Shown one piece after another: positions 1-11,575 of a DNA stretch of 64,000 bases. This stretch comes from Daedaleopsis sinensis (lineage: Eukaryota; Basidiomycota; Agaricomycetes; Polyporales; Polyporaceae). Location: contig CM066301.1 of the NCBI GenBank assembly GCA_033807695.1, forward strand, positions 2,914,001 to 2,978,000. Direction: 5' to 3'. The notes under the pieces are model-generated. The model saw nothing but the letters and a program-made list of their open reading frames with translations, was not told where the DNA came from and did no database searches. Positions within the stretch are counted from its first letter, which is position 1, and every line of letters begins with the position of its first letter. A program made the position numbers and the translations under genes.

Positions 1-1381
1 CGCACGCGTCTCCCGTGCCGCCGTGGCTTCGTCCAGTCCGCCGCCGCGCAGAGCCCGAAGGCGCTCCCGTTCACGCTCAACGCAACGCGCGCCGAGGCCG
101 TCGCGCCCGCAGCCAAGACTGGACATGGACATGGGGAGAGCAGGTTCTTGCGGATGATCATGTTCGGTGCGTGCAGTCCTACGTGCGTCATGGGGCTTAT
201 GTCCGCTCCGTTGCTGGGGTTGGGCGGTAGGATGACTTGAGCTTGAGTCTGTGTGACGTTGTGCGTCGCGCTCTCGTGCGGATATGCGGCGGCAGCCCGC
301 GCTACGCCGAGTCCTACTTCCGAGCCTCGTCGGCCGGTGCTGTGATCATTCATGGGGTGGAGCGACAGCTGACGGAATTCTCTTGCTGCGCTGCTGTTTG
401 CAGGGAAGCCCGGCGCGGGCAAGGGCACGCTCACGTCCCGGCTCACGAAGAAGTACGAAATCATATCGCTCTCAACTGGGGACCTGCTCCGGCAGCACAT
501 CGCTGAAAAGTACGTCGCGCCCCGTCCGCTGTCTGCGCATGCCCCATGTCCTGAGCGTACTTTGAAGGACCGAGGTGGGTCTACTTGCGGAGGAGATCGT
601 CGCGGCAGGCGGCCTTCTCCCCGACGATGTCATGCTCAAGGTCGTGACCAGCAAACTGGACTCGTTGCACAACAGGGTGAGCGCGGGACGCTTTCTTGTT
701 TGCCCCGCGCGCAGATGCTGAAGCGTCCCGCAGCACTGGATACTGGACGGATTCCCGCGGACACTCGGGCAGGGACGACTGCTCGACGACCATCTGTCGT
801 GAGTCATGCATACCCCGTTCAGTTATCGTGGACACAAGTCCGACATCGCTCCCTCCACAGACGACAAGGGACGCCTATGAGCTTCATCGTCAACCTGGAT
901 GTCCCGGACGACGTGATCCTGGGGCGTATCTCGGACCGATGGGTGCATCTGCCTTCAGGGCGCGTGTACAACCTCTCGTACAATCCCCCCAAGGTCGCCG
1001 GCCACGACGACGAGACGGGGGAGCCATTGATCAAGCGACCAGACGACAATCCTGTAAGTGTTATGGTTATGTATATGCTGCATCATGTATTGACTCGCCA
1101 CCAAGGAAATCTTCGCCCGTCGCTTGGAGCAGTTCTACGCGTCCACGTCTCCATTGCTCGCATACTACGAGGCACGGGCGGCCTCGGACCCGTCGACGAA
1201 GCTCGTCAGCCTTGCTGGCCGGACATCCGACGAGATCTGGCCCCAGCTCGAGAGCGCCATCCGATCCAACTTCTCCTCCGTGAAGGAGCGGCTCGAGGTC
1301 AAGCGCCGCACGAGTCTCTCGGACGCCACTCTCGCACGACGTGAGTCGGAGGTGAGAGAGAAGACGAAGGTCGCTGCTTGA
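1..1381 (+). CDS. ADK2: Mitochondrial adenylate kinase, AK3/Adk2 type (5' end missing)
   Basis: Nucleoside monophosphate kinase; AK3-type enzymes transfer phosphate from GTP (or ATP) to AMP in the mitochondrial matrix. The reading frame is open from base 1, so the start codon lies outside the window. The visible N-terminus is Arg- and Ala-rich, as in a matrix-targeting peptide. The P-loop GKPGAGKGT is assembled across intron 1; STGDLLR and LDGFPRT are the AMP-binding and core motifs. A long LID (GRVYNLSYNPPK, then TGEPLIKRPDDN) places it with AK3/AK4 rather than cytosolic AK1. Exons: <1-166, 404-509, 575-676, 734-798, 861-1053, 1106-1381, all with phase-consistent GT-AG introns. Family identity is certain; the GTP preference is inferred from the AK3-like LID. 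Confidence 0.92.
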
Positions 1382-1687
1382 CCTGCGCGTCTCTGTCTCG
1401 TCTCTTGCGTTCCTCTCGGCCACCCCTTTCTATCACGCATACATCGCGTTTATCTGCTTCATCGTTACGTCGCCCGCTCCACGGACCTGGTCCAAGGGCA
1501 CTTCGCATCCAGTTCTGCTCGCCCGTCTCACACCGGCACCCGTCTCTTCTCTCTGCATCTGCATTCTCTGCCGCCGGCACACCACACGCCTTCCTCCTAT
1601 AACTGTAGTCGTAGAGTTCTGCCAGTGCTCGTCCCAGCTGGATAATGACAATTAATGATGCTATCGAAACACCCCAAGGGCTCCCCC

Positions 1688-1716
1688 GACGCCCACGCCC
1701 ACGCCCACGCCCACGT
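1688..1716. repeat. Short CCCACG hexanucleotide tandem repeat
   Basis: About 4.7 copies of the unit CCCACG lie just beyond the stop codon of the first DUF6533 gene, between its 3' end and that of the adenylate kinase. It is probably 3' UTR or intergenic and has no coding role that I can see. Confidence 0.8.
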
Positions 1717-1739
1717 CCATCTCCGCAGACCCCCGGGCC

Positions 1740-3353
1740 TCAATTGAGCTTTCTCGGGCGGCGGTCCCAGTCGTCCAGGTTGAAGTAGAAGCGCGAGATC
1801 AGGACGGGGGGCACGCTGCGGTCTGTCGATCAGCGCACGCCGCGCGACGATCAGGCGTGGAACAGCCCTCGGACCACTGGCACTCACACATCGAAGAAGA
1901 GCCGGACGAGGAACGGCAGACCCTGATTCGGGAGGATCGCGGTCACCAGGTAGAGCACGTCGAGGAACATCCGCGCGCTGGGTACGTGCATGGATCAGCG
2001 CTAGCCACCTCCGAGTCCCGAGCCAGGGCGACTGTGCGCGAGTGAGAGTGAGACACAAGGACGTACACGAAGTACAGCGCGCCCTCCCGGAGCATGAGCG
2101 CCATGAGCGACAGCAGCTGGCGCTGTTTGCAGAACGTCGACCACGCCCGGATCGCGATCACGAGCACGACGGTCGCTTCCGAGAGGAGCAGGCAGACGCG
2201 GGTGAGCACCTCCACTGCGGGCAGTCAGTCCTATCATGCATGGGGAGGAGCACGACGACGGGAGGAAGACGTACGGCTGTTGCAATTGATATTGTTGATA
2301 TTGAACGTCGAGAGCCGGGCGGGCGGGCGGTCAGTACTCAGGCGTCGTAGATGGGCCCAGTATGCAGAGGCCCGCGCGGAGGCGTGAGCTCGGAAGGCGC
2401 ACCTCAGGATGTCTGCGAAGTCCAAAAGCCCGCTCGTGCCGCAGAACAGCGACTGGGCGGGCGGGGCGTCCGGGATGGGTATCACGACCGGCTGGATCAT
2501 CACGTCGAAGGTCTGCGCGCGAGCGGCGGGCAGCGTCAGCGTCAGCCAGGCAGCAACGGCGAGGGCGAGGGCAGAGACTCGGAGGGAGACGGGCGGGAGA
2601 GGGCGGACGCACGATGTTCGTCACGAGGGGCGCGAGCGCGAGCGCGACGACGAGGGATGCGATGGCCTTGTTGTTCTGCCCGCTCACAGCGTACACGCGC
2701 AGGCCCGAGAACGCTGTGGGGCATCGTATTATGGGTCGGCGTGTGCGAGGGCGAGGGCGCGATGCGGCGGGGATGTGCTCACCGGCCCAGACCACGTATA
2801 GTATCGCGGTGGTTGTGTTCCCGAATCGATCGAGGACCACGCAGCTGTGGTGTCGGGCTGTGTGAGCGTGGTCGCTGTAGACGCATGGAAGCGTGGCAGC
2901 TTACCTCTTAGTTGGAGATACTGTGATCAGCAGAGTACTTCGCGAGGACGTGGACTTCAAGACACGTACGAAGAATGTTACAGGAAGGAACGCACTCGCC
3001 AGACCCGAAAACGTCTGGAGGGTTATAAGATATCGGTTGAGGATGAGTACGACCTGCGCCCATCTGAGTCTGCGTGCCCGGAGGTAGCGAACTTCACTGT
3101 CGAAGGTAAGGAGGTGCTCGTATACAAGAACCGCTGTGAGCGAGTCCAGTCAGCAAGGACGATAGTTGTGGTACGAAGGTAGATGGCAGTTAACTCAGTG
3201 CCGCGACATAGGTGAACTTCATCGCCTGGCTGCAGACGACGGCCGATCAGCGAGCATGCCGAGTATGCTTTGGAGTTCCACGTACCTGTCCTCAAATCCT
3301 TGCACCAGAGCCTGCAATTCGAAATCCGCTGTCCCCGAGCCAGTCGACGACAT
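1740..3353 (-). CDS. DUF6533 multi-pass membrane protein, copy A
   Basis: Function unknown. DUF6533 proteins are a large basidiomycete family with about seven predicted membrane helices. The start at 3353 opens MSSTGSGTADFELQAL. The diagnostic segment VLVYEHLLTFDSEVRYL then RRLRWAQVVLILNRYL follows two short introns, and the protein ends LISRFYFNLDDWDRR. Exon 1 ends near 3286 in phase 2, and the next exon ends in phase 1 just before VLVYEHL. The same junctions occur in the two downstream copies. Several later introns are present and I did not fix all of them. This copy is visibly richer in GC than B and C. It is the first of three head-to-tail paralogues. Family call is firm; the exact exon set is not. 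Confidence 0.82.
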
Positions 3354-4017
3354 GTTGCGAAGGTGAATTGAGCTGGAGGCATCATCCCAGTAGTGAGTAG
3401 CAACGGTCCTATATATCGTACAGTTCTCGACCACAAAGTAAGCACGCAGATGTGTCACGAGAACGCGGCGGGCTTCTCGTGCTGACCATGACAGCGTCCA
3501 TTGAGGGGTCGACGGCGGCGGGCAGGACAATGTAGACGAGACTGCGATATCAATCACCGGCAGTGCCTCAGAACTGGGATCTGTCCTTGTACCGCCTAGC
3601 AACATTCTTTCTGCTTGTCCAGCATCGCGTAGCGCGAGTCTGGCATGTGCACGGCCTGTGGTTGACATCGAATTCGAAGAATGGTTGCAAATCGGTTAGA
3701 GAGCCACCGGCCATGACTCGGACTTGTCGGATAGATGTAGATCTGTCCAGTCCATGTCAGACCACATAAGAGCTTCCCCGACCTATGCTCAGCGCTCACC
3801 TTTTAGATACTGCTGCGCCCCAGGATCGACAGGAATAGATATCTGTAAGACAACAATTCCGCGACAGTATCCAGGTTGGGGTGTCACAAGGTAAGTTATA
3901 ACTTTACATTGGCCTCCTGGGTCAGCTATTATACACGGCTCTGCAGCCCAAGAAAGGAAGGAGGGAAGGAAGGTGTACATGTACAACCGCAAGTTGAGGA
4001 CCAAGAGGAAATGTTTC
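3354..4017. other. Intergenic spacer between DUF6533 copies A and B
   Basis: No supported gene. Open frames here are short, lack DUF6533 motifs and do not join by plausible introns. The stretch should contain the promoter of copy A (transcribed leftwards) and the 3' end region of copy B. Confidence 0.5.
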
Positions 4018-5475
4018 TCAGCGTTGATAGCTTCCACGGTCCCAGTCATCCAAGCTGAAGTAGAATCTTGAGATCAGGATGGGTGGGATTCTGGGGATTC
4101 ATCAGCATTCGAACTCTATAAGATAGAGAAATGCCATACACATCGAGGAAGACAAGGACTGGTCCATAGGTGATCACTTGGTCAGGGAAAATGGTCGCGA
4201 TCAGGTTGGCGGAATCCAGTAGTAGCCTGGCGCTTCCAACATGTAAAGCGAGTATCGATAAGCTGCGAACTAAGAATGCGATGACAACTCACAGGAAGTA
4301 GTATACGCCTTCTTGGAAGACCAATGAAGTGAGGGACATCAGCTTCCGTTGCCTGCGATACGCTAGCCATGCTCTTTCCACGACCACGACCAAGACTATA
4401 GCTTCTGAGAGCATCAAAGAGGCACGTCCGACCACGCTGACTAGGATACGTTTCAGCCTCAAGGTGCACCACAGTGGTTAGAGGTCCTCACGGCTATGTT
4501 GAATGTAATAAATAACCTCGATTGACATGCGTGAAAGGACTCGCACATACCTCAACACATCACGGTCGGTGAGGCTCCCGCCTTTGAAACAAAGAGGGAC
4601 AGGCAAGGGGTCCTCGGCCTCGACAAAATATACGGTGAACGCGAAGGTGATCTGGGCATCCGTCAGCATCAGTGCCGATTATAACAATGCACCAAAAGAA
4701 CTGAACTATATTTATCGTGGTCGGCGGAATTAAGGCAAGGAACACGACCAATGAGGCGATGGTCTTGCTGCCTTCACTTATTGCGTATACCCTCAGACCT
4801 GCGAACCCTATGAGGTGCCTCCAATGAGCATAGTACTTGGCAAATGGAAGAGTCGTAAGAGCTTACCGGCCCAGACTACGAACTGCGTCGCAGTAGTTAT
4901 GTCTACAATTCGACTGATGACGACACAGCTGTAGTACCCCCAGCGGTCGGTTATCTCTCTGGCTTGGAGACATGTATTACTCACTTCTGCATAGGATGAG
5001 CAGCGAACGCAGGCATAATCAAGAAGAACACGCACGAAGTAGTCACCAGGCGACGGAACACTAATGAGAGCGGCCAAAACCTCGAAAACGCTGAGGTATC
5101 GATTCAGGAAAAATACACTTGTCGCCCATGTTAACTTGCGGCCCCAGGCATACTGAATTTCGCGGTCCAAGGTGATGAGGTACTCGTATAGTAGCAAAGC
5201 TGTGAGCGTTGCGGCACAAGGTCATTATCAGCGCGAGCAAAGAGTTGATGAGTAGCAAGCATTTTGACTCACTGAATGGTGCCACGGATACGAGTTGTAC
5301 GATGAACCTGCGGATCGCGACAGCACGGCATATCATGAGCTCCTCAGCCACCAGATGAGTGTCGTTGGCCAAGTGCGCACTCCACCTCGAGGAATTCCTC
5401 CACGTCCACCAACTCAGCGGCCAGCGTCGCGTTGTAGTACCAGCCGTTTGGTCCCGAGCCGGTCGGTTGCTGCAT
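4018..5475 (-). CDS. DUF6533 multi-pass membrane protein, copy B
   Basis: Paralogue of the neighbouring DUF6533 genes; function unknown. The start at 5475 gives MQQPTGSGPNGWYYN. The segment TLLLYEYLITLDREIQYAWG with RKLTWATSVFFLNRYL is the conserved N-terminal core. Further helices include VVFLALIPPTTINIVQFF. The C-terminus ISRFYFSLDDWDRGSYQR is almost identical to that of copy A. Exon 1 ends in phase 2 and exon 2 in phase 1, matching copies A and C. The frame is intact once introns are removed. Base composition is noticeably more AT-rich than copy A. I cannot assign ligand, transport or signalling function from sequence. Confidence 0.82.
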
Positions 5476-6068
5476 GCCCACAGTATCGCACTGCCTCAAG
5501 GAAGGTCCCAAAGGAAGCACTCCTCATAACTGGAACTACTTCCGTGAGAGTTACTAATGCAACGAATGATAGGCCTCGCAGCACGATCTGTCTGGCGCAC
5601 AGATTCTTCTACACCGGATGGTGCCCCTTGATCTGCCCCTTCGACACAGAGCGTGAATGCGATTTGCCTGTCGAGAGCTCTCTATAGTCCTCCTCAGATG
5701 ACCAGCAAGAGGTCGATGTCGGGGGAGTCGCTGTGCGGATGTGTAAGACAGTTATATCCACGCCACGGCTTCTTACTGCGCTCACCTGAGCACGGGAAGG
5801 CCACTGCTTGAGAAGAGGATGCCTAGAACATATTGATTTATTATAGAAGAAGACTTGAGCACCGCAACTTTGTTGGACAGTCCAGACAGACTAGGATTTG
5901 TATTGCCACAGTGCAAACATGGTACCTTTCGCTCGCATCTACGCGATGTCCGATATTCCGGCATAGCATACCGGGGCATCTCGGGAGGAACAGAGGCTAC
6001 AATTGCCTATGCTGTACGGGTGTTCCTTTGTTGGGATAGGTGGCAAAGGCTGCGGTGTCTTAGTGAGA
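5476..6068. other. Intergenic spacer between DUF6533 copies B and C
   Basis: No gene supported. I looked for a fourth, decayed DUF6533 copy using the C-terminal ISRFYF..DD and the EYLITF..E motifs and did not find one here. Confidence 0.5.
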
Positions 6069-7558
6069 TCATGACATCTTGAGTGAAGAATCATGGCGCA
6101 CCTTCTGTTGCGAGGAATGCATATCAGGCTCTCGTGTACGAAGATCGTCCACGTGGAAGTAGAACCGACTCATCAAAACAATCGGGATACTGGGGAGCAG
6201 ATAAGACTCGTGGATGCCAGGACGTCGTACTTCCGCTTACAGCGTTACATAATTGTTGGCGATTGAGAGTTTGAGGTCAAGGCTGATGTTAACAACGAAC
6301 CGGAAGACGGATGCCACCAGCGTAGCCCTATAGTTCAGGAGCGATCAGCACTACGCAGGGAGACGCGCTACAATGCGCTACAACGGGACTCACAGAAAGT
6401 ATAGCAACCCTTCTTGCAGCATCAACGAGGAGAACGATACAACTGGTTCTCGGCTCAAATGAGCTGTTTGGTAGGTGTGTCTCACAATGACGATGATGAC
6501 GACGACTTCCGCCGATATTGGAAGCGCAAACTCAATCAGAGCGACTAGAGCATCGTTTTCGGTCAATCAATGCACCGCCGGGCAAGCTACGAGACGATCT
6601 TACGGCTACCCAAACATGAGTCGAGCAATAACATGGGGCATGTTATGAAAACACTAACCTCAGGGTTACTGTGGTATCCAAGTTCACAGAGCCGGCGCAA
6701 GCAGGCACAGGAGAATAGGGAGTAAAAGGGGTGATGACCTCCAGGTATGTGGAAGCGAAGAAAACCTGCGCAATCGTTAATCTCCATGTGAAACGCGGGG
6801 TAGAAATTCATGTTCGTACAAAGGATGTCACCAGTGGGGTCAAGGTCAACAATACAACCATTGTCGTAATATATTTCAGGCCCTTTCCAACGATGGCGTA
6901 AATTCGTAAGCCGGAGAACACTGTTATAGTTGTTAAGGCATGCACAGAGGGGTGCGGAGAAGAGAAAATGCACTCACTCGCCCATACCCCAAAAAGAAAG
7001 ATCGAGCATATCATCAGCACTCGCTGTAAGAAAACGCAGCTGTGCGATTTTTTGCAGGTTAAGGTTCGTCAAAAGCCACACTAACTCTTGGACTTGCCTC
7101 TGCGATGTTAAGTCAGCATTCGGTCATAGGAAGTGAAGAAGCTCTCTCACGAAAAATGTCGGTCTTGCAGTAGCGTGAACGACATTGATAAAGAGCTGGA
7201 ATAGGCTGATGTATCGGTTGAGGAAAAATAGGATTCTCGCTAACGTGGGGCTACGACCTCTAGCATAGTGCACTTCGCGATAAAATGTGATGAGGTACTC
7301 GAAGAGCAGAATCGCTGGTGAAGACGTATCGGTCATTAGATGTCGGTCATATGACATCAAACAGGCCTGGTCGCGCACCAAACATCGACATAGATATATA
7401 CTGCGACAACTGTCTTAAGTGGATGATGTCAGAGTGGTGAGTCTCAGAGTACACTAGGGATAGGCTAGTACTCACTGTGCGAACATGAACTCCGCGAACA
7501 CATTAGCTAGAGTTTCTAACTCCCAATCATCTGTCATTGAGCCAGTCAACGCCATCAT
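6069..7558 (-). CDS. DUF6533 multi-pass membrane protein, copy C
   Basis: Third member of the tandem set. The start at 7558 opens MMALTGSMTDDWELETL; a second ATG at 7555 is an alternative. A phase-2 intron and a short exon ending in phase 1 precede ILLFEYLITFYREVHYARG and LARILFFLNRYISLFQ. Middle helices include LRIYAIVGKGLKYITTMV, and MSRFYFHVDDLRTREPD lies near the C-terminus. The tail after that motif is about 20 residues longer than in A and B and polar. The frame is intact after splicing. Function unknown. Confidence 0.8.
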
Positions 7559-8067
7559 ACTGTAGGAGGAAGGGTAGTAAGACACACGAAGACATGCACC
7601 AAGATATATACCATTCGAAATATACCGCTGATGCTAGAACACATCTCCCCAGTTAACGACAATCAACAATGAGTGTTGTCAGAAGCTGAGTACTGTCTGA
7701 CAAGTGACGTTGGATCGGCTTGTTGCACCGGATGGTACAGCTAAGACTCCGTGAGTGAACTATAGGGCGAACTTTGTGCAAACGTGTGGTACATCGAGGC
7801 TGAAAGCGTGCGAGTATACATACGCTACATTTGGAGCGTGATCAGATGAACTCGAGATGGTTGTGGTTTGTGCAGTTGGGCTAGTCCGATCGAGGTTGTT
7901 GATTCCGTCTTCCAAAAACACACACGTCTCTATGATACAGTTCATTGTGAGCGTAACTGTGTCGCAGAGTCATCGCAACTTCACGAGTATCGTGCTTGAT
8001 TACTGTAAGGAACTCCCTTATTGCTATGGTCAATCCGTTATCTCAAAGCGTACCTGTAACAAACTCA
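7559..8067. other. Intergenic, no gene recognised
   Basis: About 500 bp between the start of DUF6533 copy C and the 3' end of the methyltransferase gene. Short open frames on both strands lack recognisable motifs and splice partners. Confidence 0.5.
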
Positions 8068-9146
8068 TTAGCGACATCTATTGTCAACGGACGTCACGTA
8101 CATTTTAACAGGATACAGTCCCTCTGGGAACCCACCCTGCGTCTCCTCGTGTAGAAGCTTCAAACCTGCGTCCGCAAAGCACTGCTTCCACGCGAGATCA
8201 GACCTACAGATGCACCAGCGACCGTCAGATTAGTCACACCAGACGACGAACAAGCAATCACTCACCGGGTGAGGCTCGAATCGCTCTCATCAAACACTGC
8301 GCGTGGCCCACCCTGCTCCGAACACGTATTCTCCTTCACGACGATGACACCCTTCGAGGGGTCTCGGAGCGCAGCCCTGCTCTTCCGGAAGAAGTCGATA
8401 AGGTCCGCATCTCCCATTGTCCCTAGACACCACTGACACCAGACGATATCGAACTTGTCGTCGAGATCTTCTGAGGGCGGTGTGTAGCCGATGCGACCGA
8501 GGATCTTGATTCTGGTGTTTTCGTCGGCAGGGTGGGTAGGGTCGAAGTCCTGGAGCGTTCCTTGAATGAAGGTCACACTCTTCGTCTTATTGCGGATACC
8601 TTTCCAGGGGACAACTTCAAGCTCGTGGCCTTCTGCTCCCGACGGAGGAACGGCAGCGGACGGTGCTTCGCTCGCCATACCCCGCCTCAGGGCCTCCCCG
8701 ACGAAAGGTTCTACGGGCTCTACGAGCACAACGTCGGAAAAGAGGTGGAGTAGCACGTCTGCGGTCACGCGTCCGACCCCTGCCCCTACATCGAGCGCAC
8801 GAGTACGTCGATTGGCAAGATCTTCAGGAACTTGTAGCGGACGGACCGCAGACGGGACGGTAGAGAGTTCTGGCAGGAGATACAAGATAAACTGGCGCGA
8901 TCCAAGTGCATCCACACGAGGAAGCGACTATAGTTTGCTCAGTTATGTCGACGAGGTGGAACGACTGCCTAGGACGCACCCCAGTTCCAAAACCACCTAG
9001 ACACGAAAATCACTTCAAGACCCATGGCTGCTGGTAAGACGCATACCGAGGACACCATCGTAACTCGCGGGTTGTGAGGTCCAGTATTTGATTCCTTGAT
9101 CGACGTCCGGGTCTGGTAGAGGTTTCGCAGAAGCGTCCGACGACAT
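8068..9146 (-). CDS. TAE1: Alpha-N-terminal protein methyltransferase (NTM1/Tae1)
   Basis: SAM-dependent enzyme that methylates the alpha-amino group of proteins exposing X-Pro-Lys/Arg after Met removal, including ribosomal proteins in yeast. The start is at 9146 (MSSDASAKPLPDPDVDQG). The family signature YW...YDGVLGGFG is followed by the SAM-binding motif LDVGAGVGRVT and by WCQWCLGTMGDADL. The C-terminal part GVIVVKEN and YPVKMY also fits the family. Exons (minus): 9146-9047, 8996-8980 (a 17-nt micro-exon), 8927-8266, 8203-8068, giving 304 aa, all in phase. An insertion rich in Ala/Pro/Glu follows the Rossmann core. It is divergent from CSM3 with only about 150 bp between the two ATGs, so promoter sequences are likely shared. 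Confidence 0.9.
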
Positions 9147-9245
9147 TTTGTATGTGAACTCAAATGAGGCTCGGAGCAAGCTTAGATGTCGGCGTCCGAG
9201 TCAGGCCTCCATCCGTGACGAATATGACGTGACTCTTCGTGACCG

Positions 9246-9264
9246 ACGCGTCTGTGGCACGCGT
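9246..9264. promoter_or_regulatory. Two ACGCGT (MCB-like) boxes in the NTM1/CSM3 divergent promoter
   Basis: ACGCGT occurs at 9246-9251 and again at 9259-9264, 37-55 bp before the CSM3 ATG. ACGCGT is the binding core of the fungal MBF G1/S transcription factor, and replication-fork genes are classic MBF targets. Function here is inferred only from motif and context; the hexamer is not rare in this GC-rich window. Confidence 0.45.
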
Positions 9265-9300
9265 TCCCGGTCACGGTGCGCGTTCGCCCACCACCACAAC

Positions 9301-10801
9301 ATGACCTCCCTCGCTGATATCTGGGACACCCCTGCCGAATCCGCCTCCCACTCAGATCCTGCACCGACTCAAGTGAACTACGACGATGATGGCGACCTTG
9401 GCCGTAATCCAAAGCGGTCCACCGCCCGTCCTCGATCCACCTTGTTTCTCGACTCCGACTCCGAAAACGACGTCCCAAAGTCCTCTAAGGCGCATTACGC
9501 GTCGAAACCAGGCGCATCAAAGCCCGACATAGACGCTTTCTGGGACGACCTTGATGAGGAACCTGAAAGCGCGTTCAAGCCCCTCGCGCCGTCTCTCGAT
9601 GTCGAAGCCCTGAAACGGCAGGCAGACGCGAAGATCGCGCTCACCCCGCATCAGATTCTCCCCAGTAGCTCTCCGCCACGAGACCTTGAAGACGACGAAG
9701 GAGACGGCAAGGACAAAGGTGGCAAGAAGGGCAAGGATGTCACTACTAAGAAGAAGAAGCGGGCGCGGCTGGATGAGGGCAGGCTCGTGGGTCCGAGTGG
9801 TCTCCCCGCTCTTGTGAAGCATGCGAAGGACTTCAAACCCAAAGGAAAGGGCCACGAGGTATGTCTGTAGTACATCTGTCATTCGTGTTAGCTCATGATG
9901 TTACCCAGCTGTCCGACTTAAACAGACTGCTGAACGTGTACCAGTTCTGGGGACACCAAATGTACCCTAACACCCAGTTCAAGGATACAGTTCAACGCGT
10001 CGAGAAGCTCTGCCACTCGAAGCGTATGCATGTACGTTCCTGAGATCGTCATTGCTAGTGACACTGCTTGACCTCTACATCTGTTAGGTCGCTCTCAGTG
10101 TCTGGCGAGACGAGGCCAAAGGGCTCATCAACGGACAAAGCATCCCTGATCCGGAGAACCCAGACCACAGTGACAGTGACGATAACGACAAGAACGACGA
10201 CGGCGACGATGCTGCCCGACCATCTGACGTTCCCATCGCGACTGAAGACGAGCGGTCTTCCCCCGCGCCCTCACGCGGCCCCTCGCTTCCTCCATCGTCA
10301 GCGTCCGAAACGGGAGGCCTCGACGACGACTTCGACATCGACGCTATGATCGCCGAGGAGGAGGCAGCGCGCGCACAAGAGGCAGCCGGCGGCTCTGCCA
10401 TGCCCACGAGCGAATCTCGCCCGTCGGTGAATGAGGACGAAGCGATCTGGGACGAGATGATGGCAGACAGTCTTCCGGACGAGCCATGGGTTCCTCCAGA
10501 CCTCGAAGCGACAGCCAGGAGCTCAACATCGGTTGCAGCCAAGCCAGCGATGGAGGAGGATGAGGACATGTGGGATGCGTTGGAAGACTTCGCGATGGAC
10601 GCTCCAGAGACGACAGCCGTAGCACCGAAGACGGCGGGTGAAGAGGTATCAACGACGACGACATCTGCCACGGTGTCCTCCCCAAAGTCCGGCAACGCCG
10701 CACGCGGTTCTTCGCCCGTCACCGGTGCGGCTGGGCTTGTAGGAGTGGATCCTACAAGACCAGCGACCAATGACGACGGCTGGGATGAGATGTATGCTTA
10801 G
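9301..10801 (+). CDS. CSM3: Chromosome segregation / fork-protection protein Csm3 (Swi3, TIPIN)
   Basis: Subunit of the Tof1-Csm3 (Swi1-Swi3, Timeless-TIPIN) complex that travels with the replisome, stabilises stalled forks and supports the S-phase checkpoint. The start at 9301 (MTSLADIWDTP) lies after in-frame upstream sequence; it is the first Met followed by good acidic N-terminal sequence. The Swi3 domain spans the exon 1-3 junctions: GPSGLPALVKHAKDFK, then LNRLLNVYQFWGHQMYP, then ALSVWRDEAKG. The C-terminal half is acidic and Ser/Asp-rich, with short repeats of the type EDEAIWDEMM and DEDMWDALEDF. These resemble acidic-aromatic interaction motifs. Exons 9301-9858, 9909-10031, 10088-10801. 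Confidence 0.88.
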
Positions 10802-11575
10802 TTGTTTTACTTTTGTCGAGGAAGCACCATGCAACTATGTCTCTTGCCCCGGGCAAGCGTGTATCGTGTGTCGGGGATCTCATCATAAAATCAACGTGTT
10901 CGTCTGCAAAAAGCGGTAGTCCATGTGAGTTGGTAAGTTAGGTCCCATAACCTGTTGAAATTCCAACAGGTTATGAGCCCTGACTTACACGACTCTGCAC
11001 TACGCAGTGTCGAACTGTCTCTTTGGTGCGGATGATCCCTTCATGTGTTCATCAGGCATTGAGACAATACCATTGATCTAAACGACGACGACGACAGACA
11101 ATTTATCGACGCCAACTTGTAAGTCGAACATACTGCAACTTCTAAGTACTCGTACACGGTTGTCAACTAGGTTCTTCGTTATCAAGACTATACGTATGGG
11201 ATCATGCGGGGTCGGACTACTGTAGTTTGGCGGTAGAGGAGGATGAAAGCCGGAAAACTAACATGTACAGTGAGCAAAGTTTGCAAGAAGGGCGAGATAT
11301 ATGCGATATAATATACAATGAAGTGTCTCAGGGAGACGTAGGTGGGTTTTGTTAAGTTTTGTTTCAAGCAGCGGGGTCACCGTGACGATCAATGGGGGGG
11401 GGGACTATAGTTATATGTACATTATACGAAGCAATCGCGGGAAGTAAAGGAAGGTGAAATGCGTGCAACAGGATGAAGCATACGATCGGGGGTCTGCGAG
11501 ACTGACCAAGAAATGAGTGGAGGTGTTTGCGATGGATGTTTTTGCTGCGACTGCGACACGTAGGCATCGGCTGAC
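10802..11575. other. Gene-poor intergenic stretch with hairpin
   Basis: No gene supported. It is AT-richer than its flanks, holds the inverted repeat listed separately and a run of ten G at 11394-11403. It separates the convergent ends of CSM3 and the small unknown gene to the right. Confidence 0.5.
10946..10975. repeat. Perfect 12-bp inverted repeat (hairpin)
   Basis: Arms cataacctgttg (10946-10957) and caacaggttatg (10964-10975) are exact reverse complements around a 6-nt loop. Outside them, gtaagttagg and cctgacttac extend the pairing with few mismatches, for a stem of roughly 22-25 bp in total. It lies about 145 bp beyond the CSM3 stop codon. It could be a terminator or RNA hairpin, a binding site for a dimeric protein, or the remnant of a small inverted-repeat element. 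Confidence 0.7.

Noticed and set aside
5476..6068. A fourth DUF6533 copy between copies B and C
   Set aside because: Neither the EYLITF core nor the C-terminal ISRFYF motif is present in any frame.
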